Shown: positions 1 to 5,452, counted from the first letter of the stretch. The stretch: 9,331 bases of DNA from Acetobacteraceae bacterium (GCA_027340195.1 DAHWNE010000040.1:1-9331), one strand, 5' to 3'. Notes: a model not told the origin generated them from the sequence alone. Program-made: numbers and translations.

Positions 1-1
1 A

Positions 2-550
2 GGTTACAAGGCGCAGCGCCGCCCATCGGGGCACGACATCAGCGAGAAGTTTGCTATCGACAACGGCGCCGCCATCCCGCCCAATCTGATCGCCCTGCCG
101 AACACCGAAAGCAACGGTGCCTACCAGCGTTATTGCGAGGCGCGCGGCATCGTCGCGCACCCAGCGCGGTTTCCGGCCGAGCTGCCAGAGTATTTCATCC
201 GGATGCTGACTGACCCGGGTGATCTGGTGCTGGATCCCTTCGCCGGCTCCTGCGTCACTGGCGAGGTGGCGGAGCGGTTGGGGCGGCGTTGGGTCTGTGC
301 CGAGCTGGTGAGTGCCTATCTGCAGGGCGCGCTGGGCCGGTTTCCGGTCCAGCCGCCTGCGCCGGCAGCCGATGACGGCGGCTATCGCATCCCCCGCCCC
401 GGCCTGTTGTGGGGCGCGGGCGATCCGGCCCCACTGGCCGCAGATGGCGGACGGCAGCGGCCGGCGTCGGTGCGGACCGCGAAAGGCCGTCGCGCGATCG
501 CCGGCTCGGCGGAGCCACTGCCGCTGGCGGCGCGCCCGCCGGGCGAATAG
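2..550 (+). CDS. Site-specific DNA-methyltransferase (N4-cytosine/N6-adenine type), C-terminal part
   Basis: This frame is open from the left edge and ends at TAG 548-550, giving 182 residues; the start lies outside the window. It would transfer a methyl group from S-adenosylmethionine to an amino group of a DNA base. The visible part has the block HPARFPAELPEYFIRMLT followed by the SAM-binding motif LDPFAGSCVTGEVAERLGRRW (residues about 76-96). In this class the catalytic D/S-P-P-Y motif comes before the SAM motif, so it should lie to the left of the window. The preceding text (ISEKF, IPPNLIALPNTESNGAYQRYC) resembles the conserved region of solitary or type II methyltransferases. After about residue 115 the tail is rich in Pro, Ala and Gly and I do not recognise it. 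No restriction endonuclease is visible here, so whether it is an orphan methylase or part of a restriction-modification pair cannot be decided. Confidence 0.85.
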   Translation, partial: GYKAQRRPSGHDISEKFAIDNGAAIPPNLIALPNTESNGAYQRYCEARGIVAHPARFPAELPEYFIRMLTDPGDLVLDPFAGSCVTGEVAERLGRRWVCAELVSAYLQGALGRFPVQPPAPAADDGGYRIPRPGLLWGAGDPAPLAADGGRQRPASVRTAKGRRAIAGSAEPLPLAARPPGE

Positions 551-576
551 GCTGCGCAAGCCAACAGGAAACGCCC

Positions 577-915
577 ATGATCAAGCTCGTCTCCCTGCTC
601 ACCCGCCGCCCCGAACTGACCCACGAGCAGTTCGTCCGCCACTGGCGCGACATCCACGGCCCGCTGGCGCTGGCCGTGCCCGGTGTCCGCCGTTACGTGC
701 AGTCGCACATCCGCGGCACCCGCGTGCGTGCCGACATCCCCGAGACCGCGGTCGAGATCGACGGCATCGCCGAGCTCTGGTACGACGACGAGGCGGCGTT
801 GGCCGCCTCCGCCGCCACCCCGGAGGCGCGCGCGCTCTATGCCGACGGCGCGCTCTTCATCGGCCGCATCAAGACCTATCTCATCGACGAGCAGGTCATC
901 ATCCCGCCGGAGTGA
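577..915 (+). CDS. EthD-like small protein
   Basis: A 112-residue protein of the EthD type, a dimeric alpha-beta barrel (ferredoxin-like) fold. The family hallmark is seen near the N-terminus: MIKLVSLLTRRPELTHEQF followed by HWRDIHGPLA (residues 22-31), then an acidic aromatic stretch ELWYDDEAAL (66-75) and a C-terminal strand. Family members are small cytoplasmic proteins. EthD itself belongs to an ether-degradation cluster, but most homologues have no known reaction, so I assign no substrate. The start at ATG 577 is chosen because AGGAA at 566-570 sits six bases upstream and because homology begins at this Met; longer versions of the frame run into the methyltransferase gene and lack family resemblance. 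It starts 26 bases after the methyltransferase stop. Its end overlaps the end of the convergent MFS gene by 17 bases (899-915). Confidence 0.85.
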   Translation: MIKLVSLLTRRPELTHEQFVRHWRDIHGPLALAVPGVRRYVQSHIRGTRVRADIPETAVEIDGIAELWYDDEAALAASAATPEARALYADGALFIGRIKTYLIDEQVIIPPE

Positions 916-2110
916 CCGCGGCCTCGCGCCAGGTGGCCAGCGCGGCCAGCAGCATTGCCGCCTGTACCAGCGCGCAGAGCCCCACGCAGCCCGGCCAGCC
1001 GAACCGGTGCCACAGCCCGGCCGGCGCCACGCCGCCCAGGCTGCCGCCGATGTAATAGACCATCACGTAGAGGCCCACCGCGGTGGACTTGGCCCGCCGC
1101 GCGGCCTCGCCGATATAGCCGATCGCCAGCGCGCCATCCACGAAGGCCGCCGCCGCGAACAGCGCGAGTCCGGCGACGATGGCGGGCAGGGAGTCCACCA
1201 GTGTCAGTCCCAGCCCGGCCACGCCGACCAGCGTGGCGCCCGCCAGGGTCACCCGCCGCCCCACCCGCACCGCGAGCCGTGTCGCCAGCGGGGTCGCCAC
1301 CATCCCCGCCAGATAGACCACGAAGATCGAGCCCAGCCCGGCCGGGCCCAGCCGGAAGGGCGGCGCGGCGAGCAGGAAATTGGCGTAGGTGAAGGCGGCC
1401 ACGATCACGAACAGCACCCCGAACCCGACCGCGAAGGTCCCCAGCAGGCGCGGGTTGCGCAGATGCTCGGCGAAACCCTGGAAGGTGGCGTGCCAGCCGC
1501 GCACCGGGCGGAACCGGCGCTCCCGCGGCAGCAACACGCCGACGCCGAGGGCCGCGAGCAGGGTGCAGCCGCCCAGCACGTAGAACGCCGCCCGCCAGCC
1601 GAACCATTCCGCCGACCAGCCGGCCAGGAACCGGCCGAAGAATCCGGCGAAGATGGTGCCGGACGAATAGGTGCCGGCCAGCCGGATGGTCTCGGCGCCT
1701 TCGGTCTCGTCGGCGATATAGGCGATGGTGACGGCGAAGACGAACGGCAGCAGCAGCCCCTGGACGAAGCGCCAGGCCAGCATCGCGGCGAGACTCCCGG
1801 AAAGGCCGATCATCAGCGTGGGTGTCACCAGCCCCCAGATCGCCGTCACGATCAGCCGCTTGCGCCCCAGCATGTCCGAGACCGAGCCGACCAGCGGGGC
1901 CATCATCGCCACCGCCGAGGTGGTGGCGGTGATGGTCAACCCCGCCGCCGCCGGGGGCACGGCGAAGCTCGCCGCGATCAGCGGCAGCACCGCCTGGATG
2001 GAATACATGTTGAGGAAGGTGATGACCCCGGCCAGCGCGACGCCGGCGGTGCGGCGTCGCGCCCAGGGACTCTCCGGGATGGGCTCCGCCGCGTGCGCTG
2101 ACTGGCTCAG
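899..2110 (-). CDS. MFS transporter, YnfM-like drug/sugar efflux family
   Basis: Inner-membrane major facilitator superfamily permease, expected to have 12 membrane helices and to move a small solute with protons; the substrate cannot be told. The first-half motif A is clear as GSVSDMLGRKR between helices 2 and 3, and a second-half counterpart reads ATRLAVRVGRR. Resemblance to E. coli YnfM is visible in the helix 1 to 3 region and around WRAAFYVLG. The first ATG in frame is at 2008, but starting there cuts helix 1: upstream residues VALAGVITFLN are hydrophobic and continue the helix, preceded by a basic WARRRT. No ATG, GTG or TTG lies between 2008 and the upstream SLBB gene. The nearest plausible start is CTG 2110-2108, which overlaps the SLBB stop TGA (2109-2107) in a CTGA arrangement. 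That gives 403 residues; the ATG gives 369. The start is uncertain, the identity is not. Confidence 0.88.
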   Translation of the reverse strand: MSQSAHAAEPIPESPWARRRTAGVALAGVITFLNMYSIQAVLPLIAASFAVPPAAAGLTITATTSAVAMMAPLVGSVSDMLGRKRLIVTAIWGLVTPTLMIGLSGSLAAMLAWRFVQGLLLPFVFAVTIAYIADETEGAETIRLAGTYSSGTIFAGFFGRFLAGWSAEWFGWRAAFYVLGGCTLLAALGVGVLLPRERRFRPVRGWHATFQGFAEHLRNPRLLGTFAVGFGVLFVIVAAFTYANFLLAAPPFRLGPAGLGSIFVVYLAGMVATPLATRLAVRVGRRVTLAGATLVGVAGLGLTLVDSLPAIVAGLALFAAAAFVDGALAIGYIGEAARRAKSTAVGLYVMVYYIGGSLGGVAPAGLWHRFGWPGCVGLCALVQAAMLLAALATWREAAVTPAG

Positions 2111-2658
2111 AATCGTCGCTCGAACACCGTGACCACGTCGCCCGGGGACAGGGCGGCGTCGCGCCCGGCCCTGGCCGTCAGCGCCCCGCCATGCCGGGAC
2201 CGGACGACTTCAGCATAGCCGGTGACGGCGCGATAGGTGAAGCCGCCGGCCTCGGCCACCGCGGTCAGCACGGTCATCCCCGGCTGGTAGGGGAAGGCGC
2301 CGGGCTTGCGCACCTCCCCCAGCACGAACACCGGGCGGTAGCGCAGGACTTCCACCGCGACCGAGGGCGCGCGTTCGAGGCCCGCCGCCTTCAGCGCGTA
2401 TTCCAGCGCGCGGGCCAAGCCCGACGCGGTGAAGCCGGCGGCGTGGAAGCGCCCGAGCAGGGGCAGCTCGATGTCGCCGGCCCCGGAGATGCGGAAATCC
2501 CCGTCCAGCGCCGGGTCCGCCACCGTCAGCAGGCGCAGCTTGTCGCCCGCGCCGAGGCGATAGGGGCCGGCCGGGGCTTGCGGCAGCGGTGGCAGGCCGG
2601 CCCCCGGGGCGCAGGCGGCGAGCGGGAACAGCAGCAGCAGGGCTAGAGCGCGGCGCAT
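2107..2658 (-). CDS. Polysaccharide export lipoprotein, Wza-type, SLBB domain
   Basis: A 183-residue outer-membrane or periplasmic protein of the polysaccharide biosynthesis/export family. It begins with a lipoprotein signal, MRRALALLLLFPLAAC, with lipobox LAAC at 13-16 and lipidated Cys16. Residues about 32-105 match the export domain (YRLGAGDKLRL, DGDFRISGAGDIELPLLG), and residues about 110-180 form one SLBB domain (VLGEVRKPGAFPYQPGMTV and the ending GDVVTVFERRF). Its length fits the short one-SLBB members rather than full Wza (about 380 residues), so it may work with a separate outer-membrane partner. The start at ATG 2658 is set by the signal peptide; there is no clear Shine-Dalgarno. Its stop overlaps the proposed start of the MFS gene, implying co-translation. 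No Wzc kinase, glycosyltransferase or flippase is nearby. Its upstream flank is the transposase remnant ending at 2750, so a former operon may have been broken there (inference). Confidence 0.87.
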   Translation of the reverse strand: MRRALALLLLFPLAACAPGAGLPPLPQAPAGPYRLGAGDKLRLLTVADPALDGDFRISGAGDIELPLLGRFHAAGFTASGLARALEYALKAAGLERAPSVAVEVLRYRPVFVLGEVRKPGAFPYQPGMTVLTAVAEAGGFTYRAVTGYAEVVRSRHGGALTARAGRDAALSPGDVVTVFERRF

Positions 2659-2749
2659 GGGGGCAGGATCGCGCAGGCGGTTGTACGAAGGGTTAACATC
2701 CTTTTGAAAATGGGAGCGGCGGCAACGCAGAATGCACGACCGATAGATC

Positions 2750-2977
2750 TCAACTGGCAAGCGCGAGTTCCTTCCTTTTGAGCGCCTGCACCAGCGGCAG
2801 GTCCGACGAAATGGTTCCGCCGCAAAAGCCGATCTGCCCCGGCGTCTCGCACCAACCGCCACCAGCCTTGCCGTCGTTGTGGCCGTAGCCTGGGCCGCAC
2901 GTGGCGATCGCGTCGTGCTCCGCAAAAAAATCCCGCCGCCGGGCCTCGTCGCTCCATTGACCCGCCTGCCCTGGCGC
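2750..2977 (-). pseudogene. IS256-type transposase, N-terminal remnant (minus strand)
   Basis: A 75-residue open stretch between in-frame stops (TAG 2980-2978 and TGA 2752-2750). From about 2914 it reads DAIATCGPGYGHNDGKAG, then ETPGQIGFCGGT and KRKELALAS. This parallels the plus-strand transposase remnant (DAIALCGPRYGHNDGKAG, GKIGFHGG, GKELALPS). A 28-base segment at 2862-2889 is the exact reverse complement of 3820-3847. Only the N-terminal part before the catalytic domain is present, and the similarity stops right after the ELALAS codons. There is no start codon with a credible ribosome site and no terminal repeat. A 7-base A run (plus strand, 2924-2930) lies just upstream of the conserved block. 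I read it as a dead fragment, oriented opposite to the second remnant. Confidence 0.65.
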
Positions 2978-3182
2978 CTAGATATGAGCATGAACTAGTC
3001 CGGTATCGTACCTACCGACCAAATCCGGTACCGTCCTCCAATATCAATCACCTTGCCATATAAACCACAAATTCTTCTTTCATCCCCGCATCGAATGAGA
3101 AGACTATGATGATTTCTTCCCGTTTCACGCGCGTCGTTTCCATGAGGCGGAGTATTTCTCATATTTCTTCTATCCACACCTA

Positions 3183-3210
3183 TTGTAGATTAGTCATATA
3201 CGTTTATAGT
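3183..3210 (+). promoter_or_regulatory. Candidate sigma-70 promoter for the 66-residue ORF
   Basis: TTGTAG at 3183-3188 and TATAGT at 3205-3210 are separated by 16 bases and resemble -35 and -10 boxes. Transcription would begin near 3217, only a few bases before the ribosome binding site, so the leader would be very short. AT-rich DNA yields such matches by chance, so this is tentative. Confidence 0.3.
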
Positions 3211-3218
3211 CATGTGAT

Positions 3219-3223
3219 GGAGA
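3219..3223 (+). promoter_or_regulatory. Ribosome binding site GGAGA of the 66-residue ORF
   Basis: GGAGA lies six bases before ATG 3230. It is the main reason to treat this short frame as a real gene and to choose this ATG rather than the in-frame ATG at 3254. Confidence 0.5.
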
Positions 3224-3229
3224 AATATC

Positions 3230-3430
3230 ATGTCTGGTAATTACGGAACCATTATGTCAATCCTGTTTACGATATTTGCTCTGATATTGGCATTAGTCCA
3301 TCATGAATCGATAGTTCGAGCGGTGCCGGTTCTCGTTCAACTGCTGCTCGCTCGCATGCGGCTGCTGACCGCTCTTGTACAGCTGCTGACCGCTTTTGTG
3401 CAGCTGCTAACCACTCTTGTGCGGCGCTGA
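3230..3430 (+). CDS. Small membrane protein with heptad tandem repeats, unknown function
   Basis: A 66-residue product that I do not recognise. Residues 9-24 (MSILFTIFALILALVH) are strongly hydrophobic and fit one membrane helix. The rest is a run of 7-residue units, approximately VPVLVQL, LLARMRL, LTALVQL, LTAFVQL, LTTLVRR, ending in Arg-Arg. Leucines and valines fall at regular heptad positions with Gln or Arg between them, so the tail could form an amphipathic helix or self-associating coil against the membrane. A good ribosome site and a possible promoter precede it. Codon choice is AT-richer than in the neighbours in the first half and GC-richer in the repeats. It lies between two inverted transposase remnants, suggesting acquired DNA. 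A small hydrophobic toxin or a membrane-bound scaffold peptide are possibilities, but nothing shows either; it could also be a chance frame in repetitive DNA. Confidence 0.45.
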   Translation: MSGNYGTIMSILFTIFALILALVHHESIVRAVPVLVQLLLARMRLLTALVQLLTAFVQLLTTLVRR

Positions 3431-3441
3431 CCACTCTCGTT
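3338..3441 (+). repeat. 21-bp tandem repeat, about five copies
   Basis: Units begin at 3338, 3359, 3380, 3401 and 3422. The clearest are CAGCTGCTGACCGCTTTTGT (3380) and CAGCTGCTAACCACTCTTGT (3401), each followed by one more base. The first copy is the most diverged and the last lacks one base, which puts it out of phase. A period divisible by three keeps every frame periodic, so the opposite strand also reads as an Ala/Arg/Glu heptad pattern. The repeat encodes the tail of the small membrane protein. Confidence 0.8.
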
Positions 3442-3503
3442 CTGATCGTGCCCACCGCGTGGAGTAGCAGCACGTCTCCTGGGCAGGGCTGAGCTGCCTC
3501 GGA

Positions 3504-3529
3504 TCAGGATGGCAGGGCTGCCATCCTGA
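3504..3529. repeat. Perfect 12-bp inverted repeat
   Basis: Arms TCAGGATGGCAG (3504-3515) and CTGCCATCCTGA (3518-3529) are exact reverse complements separated by GG. With about 10 pairs it could fold as a hairpin, but no T-run follows on either strand, so it is not a typical intrinsic terminator. It could be an operator-like site, a processed stop signal for the small gene upstream, or part of an insertion-element end. Confidence 0.6.
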
Positions 3530-3595
3530 GGGTGGGATCATCGCTCAGGGGGGGCGATGGTGGGGATGTCCCGGCCCCTGTTGAGACTTTCTGGC

Positions 3596-3657
3596 GGCGT
3601 TGCTCCCCTTGAGCCGGTAGGCTCGGGGTGTCTCCTCCACAACAGGAGAGCAACGCC
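3596..3657. repeat. Nested inverted repeats, possible folded leader
   Basis: The outer arms GGCGTTGCTC (3596-3605) and GAGCAACGCC (3648-3657) are exact complements. Inside are GAGCC-GGTA-GGCTC (3611-3624), extended by CCCC (3605-3608) with GGGG (3625-3628), and TCTCCT (3631-3636) with AGGAGA (3644-3649). The last arm shares bases with the outer stem, so the two would be alternative pairings. It lies just upstream of the transposase remnant and may be part of its leader. Confidence 0.45.
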
Positions 3658-3713
3658 ATTGACAGGAGTAGAGAGACATCGAGCGACACGCGAGAGGTAG
3701 CCGTAGCCGAGGC

Positions 3714-4440
3714 TTGGCCGAGAGGGTCGGAACAAGCTTCGAGCGGTTCTGCCTGACCGCCGGCCTGAGCGCGCTGAGCCGGATGATGGACCAGGACGCG
3801 ATCGCGTTGTGCGGCCCGCGCTACGGCCACAACGACGGCAAGGCTGGCCATCGCTGGGGCAAGACGCGGGGCAAGACGCGGGGCAAGATCGGCTTTCACG
3901 GCGGCACCTGTCGCTGGACCGACAGCGGGTGCGCGCCCGCGATGGGAAGGAACTGGCGCTCCCCTCCCGGGAGGCGCACAGTCCGAGGACCGGCTGGGCC
4001 GCTGGGCGCTGAACCTGATGCTGATCAACGTCCCGACCCGCCGCTTCGGCCGGGGATGCGGCTGCCGGAGGGGACATTCCGGCGTCACCCGGCGGCGGCA
4101 CCTGGAAGCCGCTGGTGTCGCGCCGGTTCGCGGCGCTGTCGGCGGACCAGATGAAGGCGCGGATGGCGGCATAGACTTGAGGACCTGGTGCTGCCGGCGG
4201 CGATCGGGATCGCCGGAGACGGTGGGCAGCGCCCGCTCGGCGTGGCGGAGGGCGCGACGGAGAACGCCGGGGCGGTGCAAGCCCTGCTGGACACCCTGAT
4301 CGAGCGGGGTCTGGACCCGAAGGTCCGCCGCCTGTTCATCGTCGATGGCGCGAAGGCACTGCGCCAGGCTTGCGAACCGGACGACGCGGACAAGGCGAAG
4401 ACGCTGATCCGCAACCCGGCGCGCCGGCGCCTCCCGCCGG
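3714..4440 (+). pseudogene. IS256/Mutator-type transposase, decayed and truncated
   Basis: Pieces of one DDE transposase can be followed in changing frames: DAIALCGPRYGHNDGKAG (from 3795), then from 3905 DRQRVRARDGKELALPS, then from 3979 GRWALNLMLIN and TRRFGR, then RLPEG (from about 4059), then from 4073 DIPASPGGG and SRRFAALSADQMKA up to TAG 4172-4174, then from 4179 EDLVLPAAIGI, GVAEGATENA, IERGLDPKVRRLFIVDGAKAL. That needs about five frame changes. Compared with intact family members, the segment carrying the first catalytic Asp (the IQIDG region) is deleted at about 4172-4180. A second deletion at about 4361 joins DGAKAL directly to RQACEPDDADKA. The second catalytic Asp (codon 4344-4346) remains, but everything after about 4430, including the catalytic Glu, is gone. 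A 12-base duplication repeats GGCAAGACGCGG at about 3857-3880. It cannot produce active transposase. Confidence 0.85.
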
Positions 4441-4685
4441 TCGGGCGTTCGGCACGGTCTATCTGCGTTCATCTGCGTCCATTCGCGTGCATCTGCGTTC
4501 CCCTTCCTTTACGCACGACCGCGCGGCACGGAACCCGGTCATCTGCCGCGATCGTCCGGCACTTGCACCACGATGTCGGTTCCCGGCGCGGCGGCGACGG
4601 GGGCGGCGGTATCGCCGCGCGGATGCGCCTCAACAGGGCCGGTTTGCCCCGGCGCGTCCGCTGGGGCAGGCTGCCGGGCCAGCCC
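4441..4685. other. Intergenic stretch between transposase remnant and hydrolase gene
   Basis: It holds the 10-bp tandem repeat at 4461-4500 and a hairpin with arms GCCCCGGCG (4646-4654) and CGCTGGGGC (4659-4667), loop CGTC and one G-T pair, 19 bases before the hydrolase ribosome site. No T-run follows the hairpin. I see no promoter with confidence. Long frames through here are open only because the DNA is GC-rich. Confidence 0.4.
4461..4500 (+). repeat. 10-bp tandem repeat, four copies
   Basis: Units ATCTGCGTTC (4461), ATCTGCGTCC (4471), ATTCGCGTGC (4481) and ATCTGCGTTC (4491) are contiguous. The first and last are identical. The repeat begins close to where transposase similarity ends, so it may be the sequence at the deletion end point or an older intergenic repeat. 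Repeats of this ATCTGCGTYC kind are, from memory, scattered between genes in several GC-rich bacteria. Confidence 0.75.
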
Positions 4686-4694
4686 AGGGAGAGA
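4686..4694 (+). promoter_or_regulatory. Ribosome binding site AGGGAGAGA of the hydrolase gene
   Basis: This purine run ends five bases before ATG 4700 and decides the hydrolase start against longer upstream versions of the same frame, which would run through the 10-bp repeat and the transposase remnant. Confidence 0.6.
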
Positions 4695-4699
4695 TCGTC

Positions 4700-5452
4700 A
4701 TGCCGGTGCTGCAACATGGCCAGGTGCGCATCCGCTACGAGGAAGCCGGCGCGGGGATACCCCTGCTCATCCTCCCCGGCGGCGGCCTCAACGCCACCAT
4801 CGACTACGTCACCGGCGCCGCCCCGTTCGACGCCATCGCCGAGTTCCGCGGCGACTACCGCTGCATCGCCGCCGATCTGCGCAACGCGCCGCGCGGGGGT
4901 TCGGCCGGGCCGCTCGAGATCGACAGGCCATGGGATGCGTTCACCGACGACCAGCTGGCGCTGATGGACCATCTGGGCATCGATCGGTTCCTGGTGCTGG
5001 GCTACTGCATCGGCGGGCCGCTGATCTGGAACCTGCTCAAGCGCGCGCCGGGGCGGGTGATCGCGGCGGTGCTCGCCCAGCCGAGCGGCTTCCGCCCGGA
5101 GCAGCCGGACCTGTTCTACCAGAACAACATCGCCGGCTGGGCCCCGGCCCTCTGCGCGGCGCGCCCCGAGATCACCATGGAGATGGCCGCGGCCTTCCTG
5201 ACCCGGATGTATCGCGAGCGGGCGGATTTCGTGATGACGGTCAGCCGCGACTTCGTGCGCGGATGCCAGACGCCGGTGCTGATCCTGCCCGACGACATCC
5301 CCGCCCACCCCTACGCGGTGGCGATGGAGTCCGCCCGCCTCGCCCCCAACGCCCAAGTGAGCCTCTATCCCTGGAAGGAGCCGAAGGAGCTTGTGCCGCT
5401 GGCGGTGCGGCATATCCGCAGCTTCCTGCGCGCCCATCGCGACGGGGGGTAG
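4700..5452 (+). CDS. Alpha/beta hydrolase with Cys nucleophile
   Basis: A 250-residue cytoplasmic alpha/beta hydrolase; the substrate is unknown. An oxyanion-loop motif LILPGGGLNAT lies at 23-33. A central strand leads into the nucleophile elbow LVLGYCIGGPLIWNLL (98-113), with Cys103 where most of the superfamily has Ser (GxCxG, as in dienelactone hydrolase). A following strand PVLILPDDIPAHP (192-204) supplies candidate acids Asp198 and Asp199. In the usual catalytic-His loop near the C-terminus I read YPWKEPKELVPL, with no His; His203 and His238 are the only late candidates. It could therefore be a thiol-dependent hydrolase with altered geometry, or a non-hydrolytic member. Length matches a core domain without a large lid. 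It starts after the decayed transposon and ends 84 bases before lysC with no clear terminator, so read-through into lysC is possible. Confidence 0.85.
   Translation: MPVLQHGQVRIRYEEAGAGIPLLILPGGGLNATIDYVTGAAPFDAIAEFRGDYRCIAADLRNAPRGGSAGPLEIDRPWDAFTDDQLALMDHLGIDRFLVLGYCIGGPLIWNLLKRAPGRVIAAVLAQPSGFRPEQPDLFYQNNIAGWAPALCAARPEITMEMAAAFLTRMYRERADFVMTVSRDFVRGCQTPVLILPDDIPAHPYAVAMESARLAPNAQVSLYPWKEPKELVPLAVRHIRSFLRAHRDGG

Larger units (their letters stand above)
2992..3229. other. AT-richer intergenic segment without a supported gene
   Basis: By hand count 3001-3300 is about 40% G+C, against clearly GC-rich flanks. It holds an 11-base direct repeat TCCGGTAYCGT (2999-3009 and 3024-3034) and several pyrimidine-rich runs such as ATTCTTCTTT. 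A 60-codon minus-strand frame (2995-3177, GTG start) is open here, but it has no clear ribosome site and resembles nothing I know. The segment has the composition of imported DNA and leads into the small gene at 3230. Confidence 0.5.
3431..3713. other. Non-coding stretch with palindromes before the transposase remnant
   Basis: I see no supported gene here. It contains a 10-base direct repeat GGCAGGGCTG (3482-3491 and 3511-3520), a 26-base palindrome (3504-3529) and a foldable stretch (3596-3657). It probably includes the leader, and perhaps the left end, of the insertion element whose transposase pieces begin downstream, but no terminal inverted repeat pair or target duplication can be shown. 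Confidence 0.4.

Noticed and set aside
683..2101. A 472-codon plus-strand frame opposite the MFS gene
   Set aside because: It is highly charged low-complexity sequence with no family resemblance; the minus strand encodes membrane helices and motif A.
2659..2760. Promoter for the SLBB gene on the minus strand
   Set aside because: TTGCCA at 2760-2755 and AT-rich patches are present, but no -10 box sits at an acceptable distance.
2107..2991. A longer version of the SLBB protein starting at 2991
   Set aside because: The extra residues are antisense-like and cover the transposase remnant in another frame; the lipoprotein signal starts at ATG 2658.
2995..3177. A 60-codon minus-strand frame in the AT-richer segment
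   Set aside because: It has only a GTG start with no good ribosome site and no resemblance to a known family. It could be a gene fragment, but nothing supports that.
3338..3441. CRISPR-like array
   Set aside because: Units are contiguous with no spacers and diverge progressively; this is a simple tandem repeat within a small gene.
3267..3473. A 68-codon minus-strand frame with an Ala/Arg/Glu heptad pattern
   Set aside because: The periodicity follows from the 21-bp repeat in any frame; there is no ribosome site or start context comparable with the plus-strand frame.
4646..4667. Hairpin before the hydrolase gene as a terminator
   Set aside because: No T-run follows, and the gene upstream is dead. 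It may be a chance pairing in GC-rich DNA.
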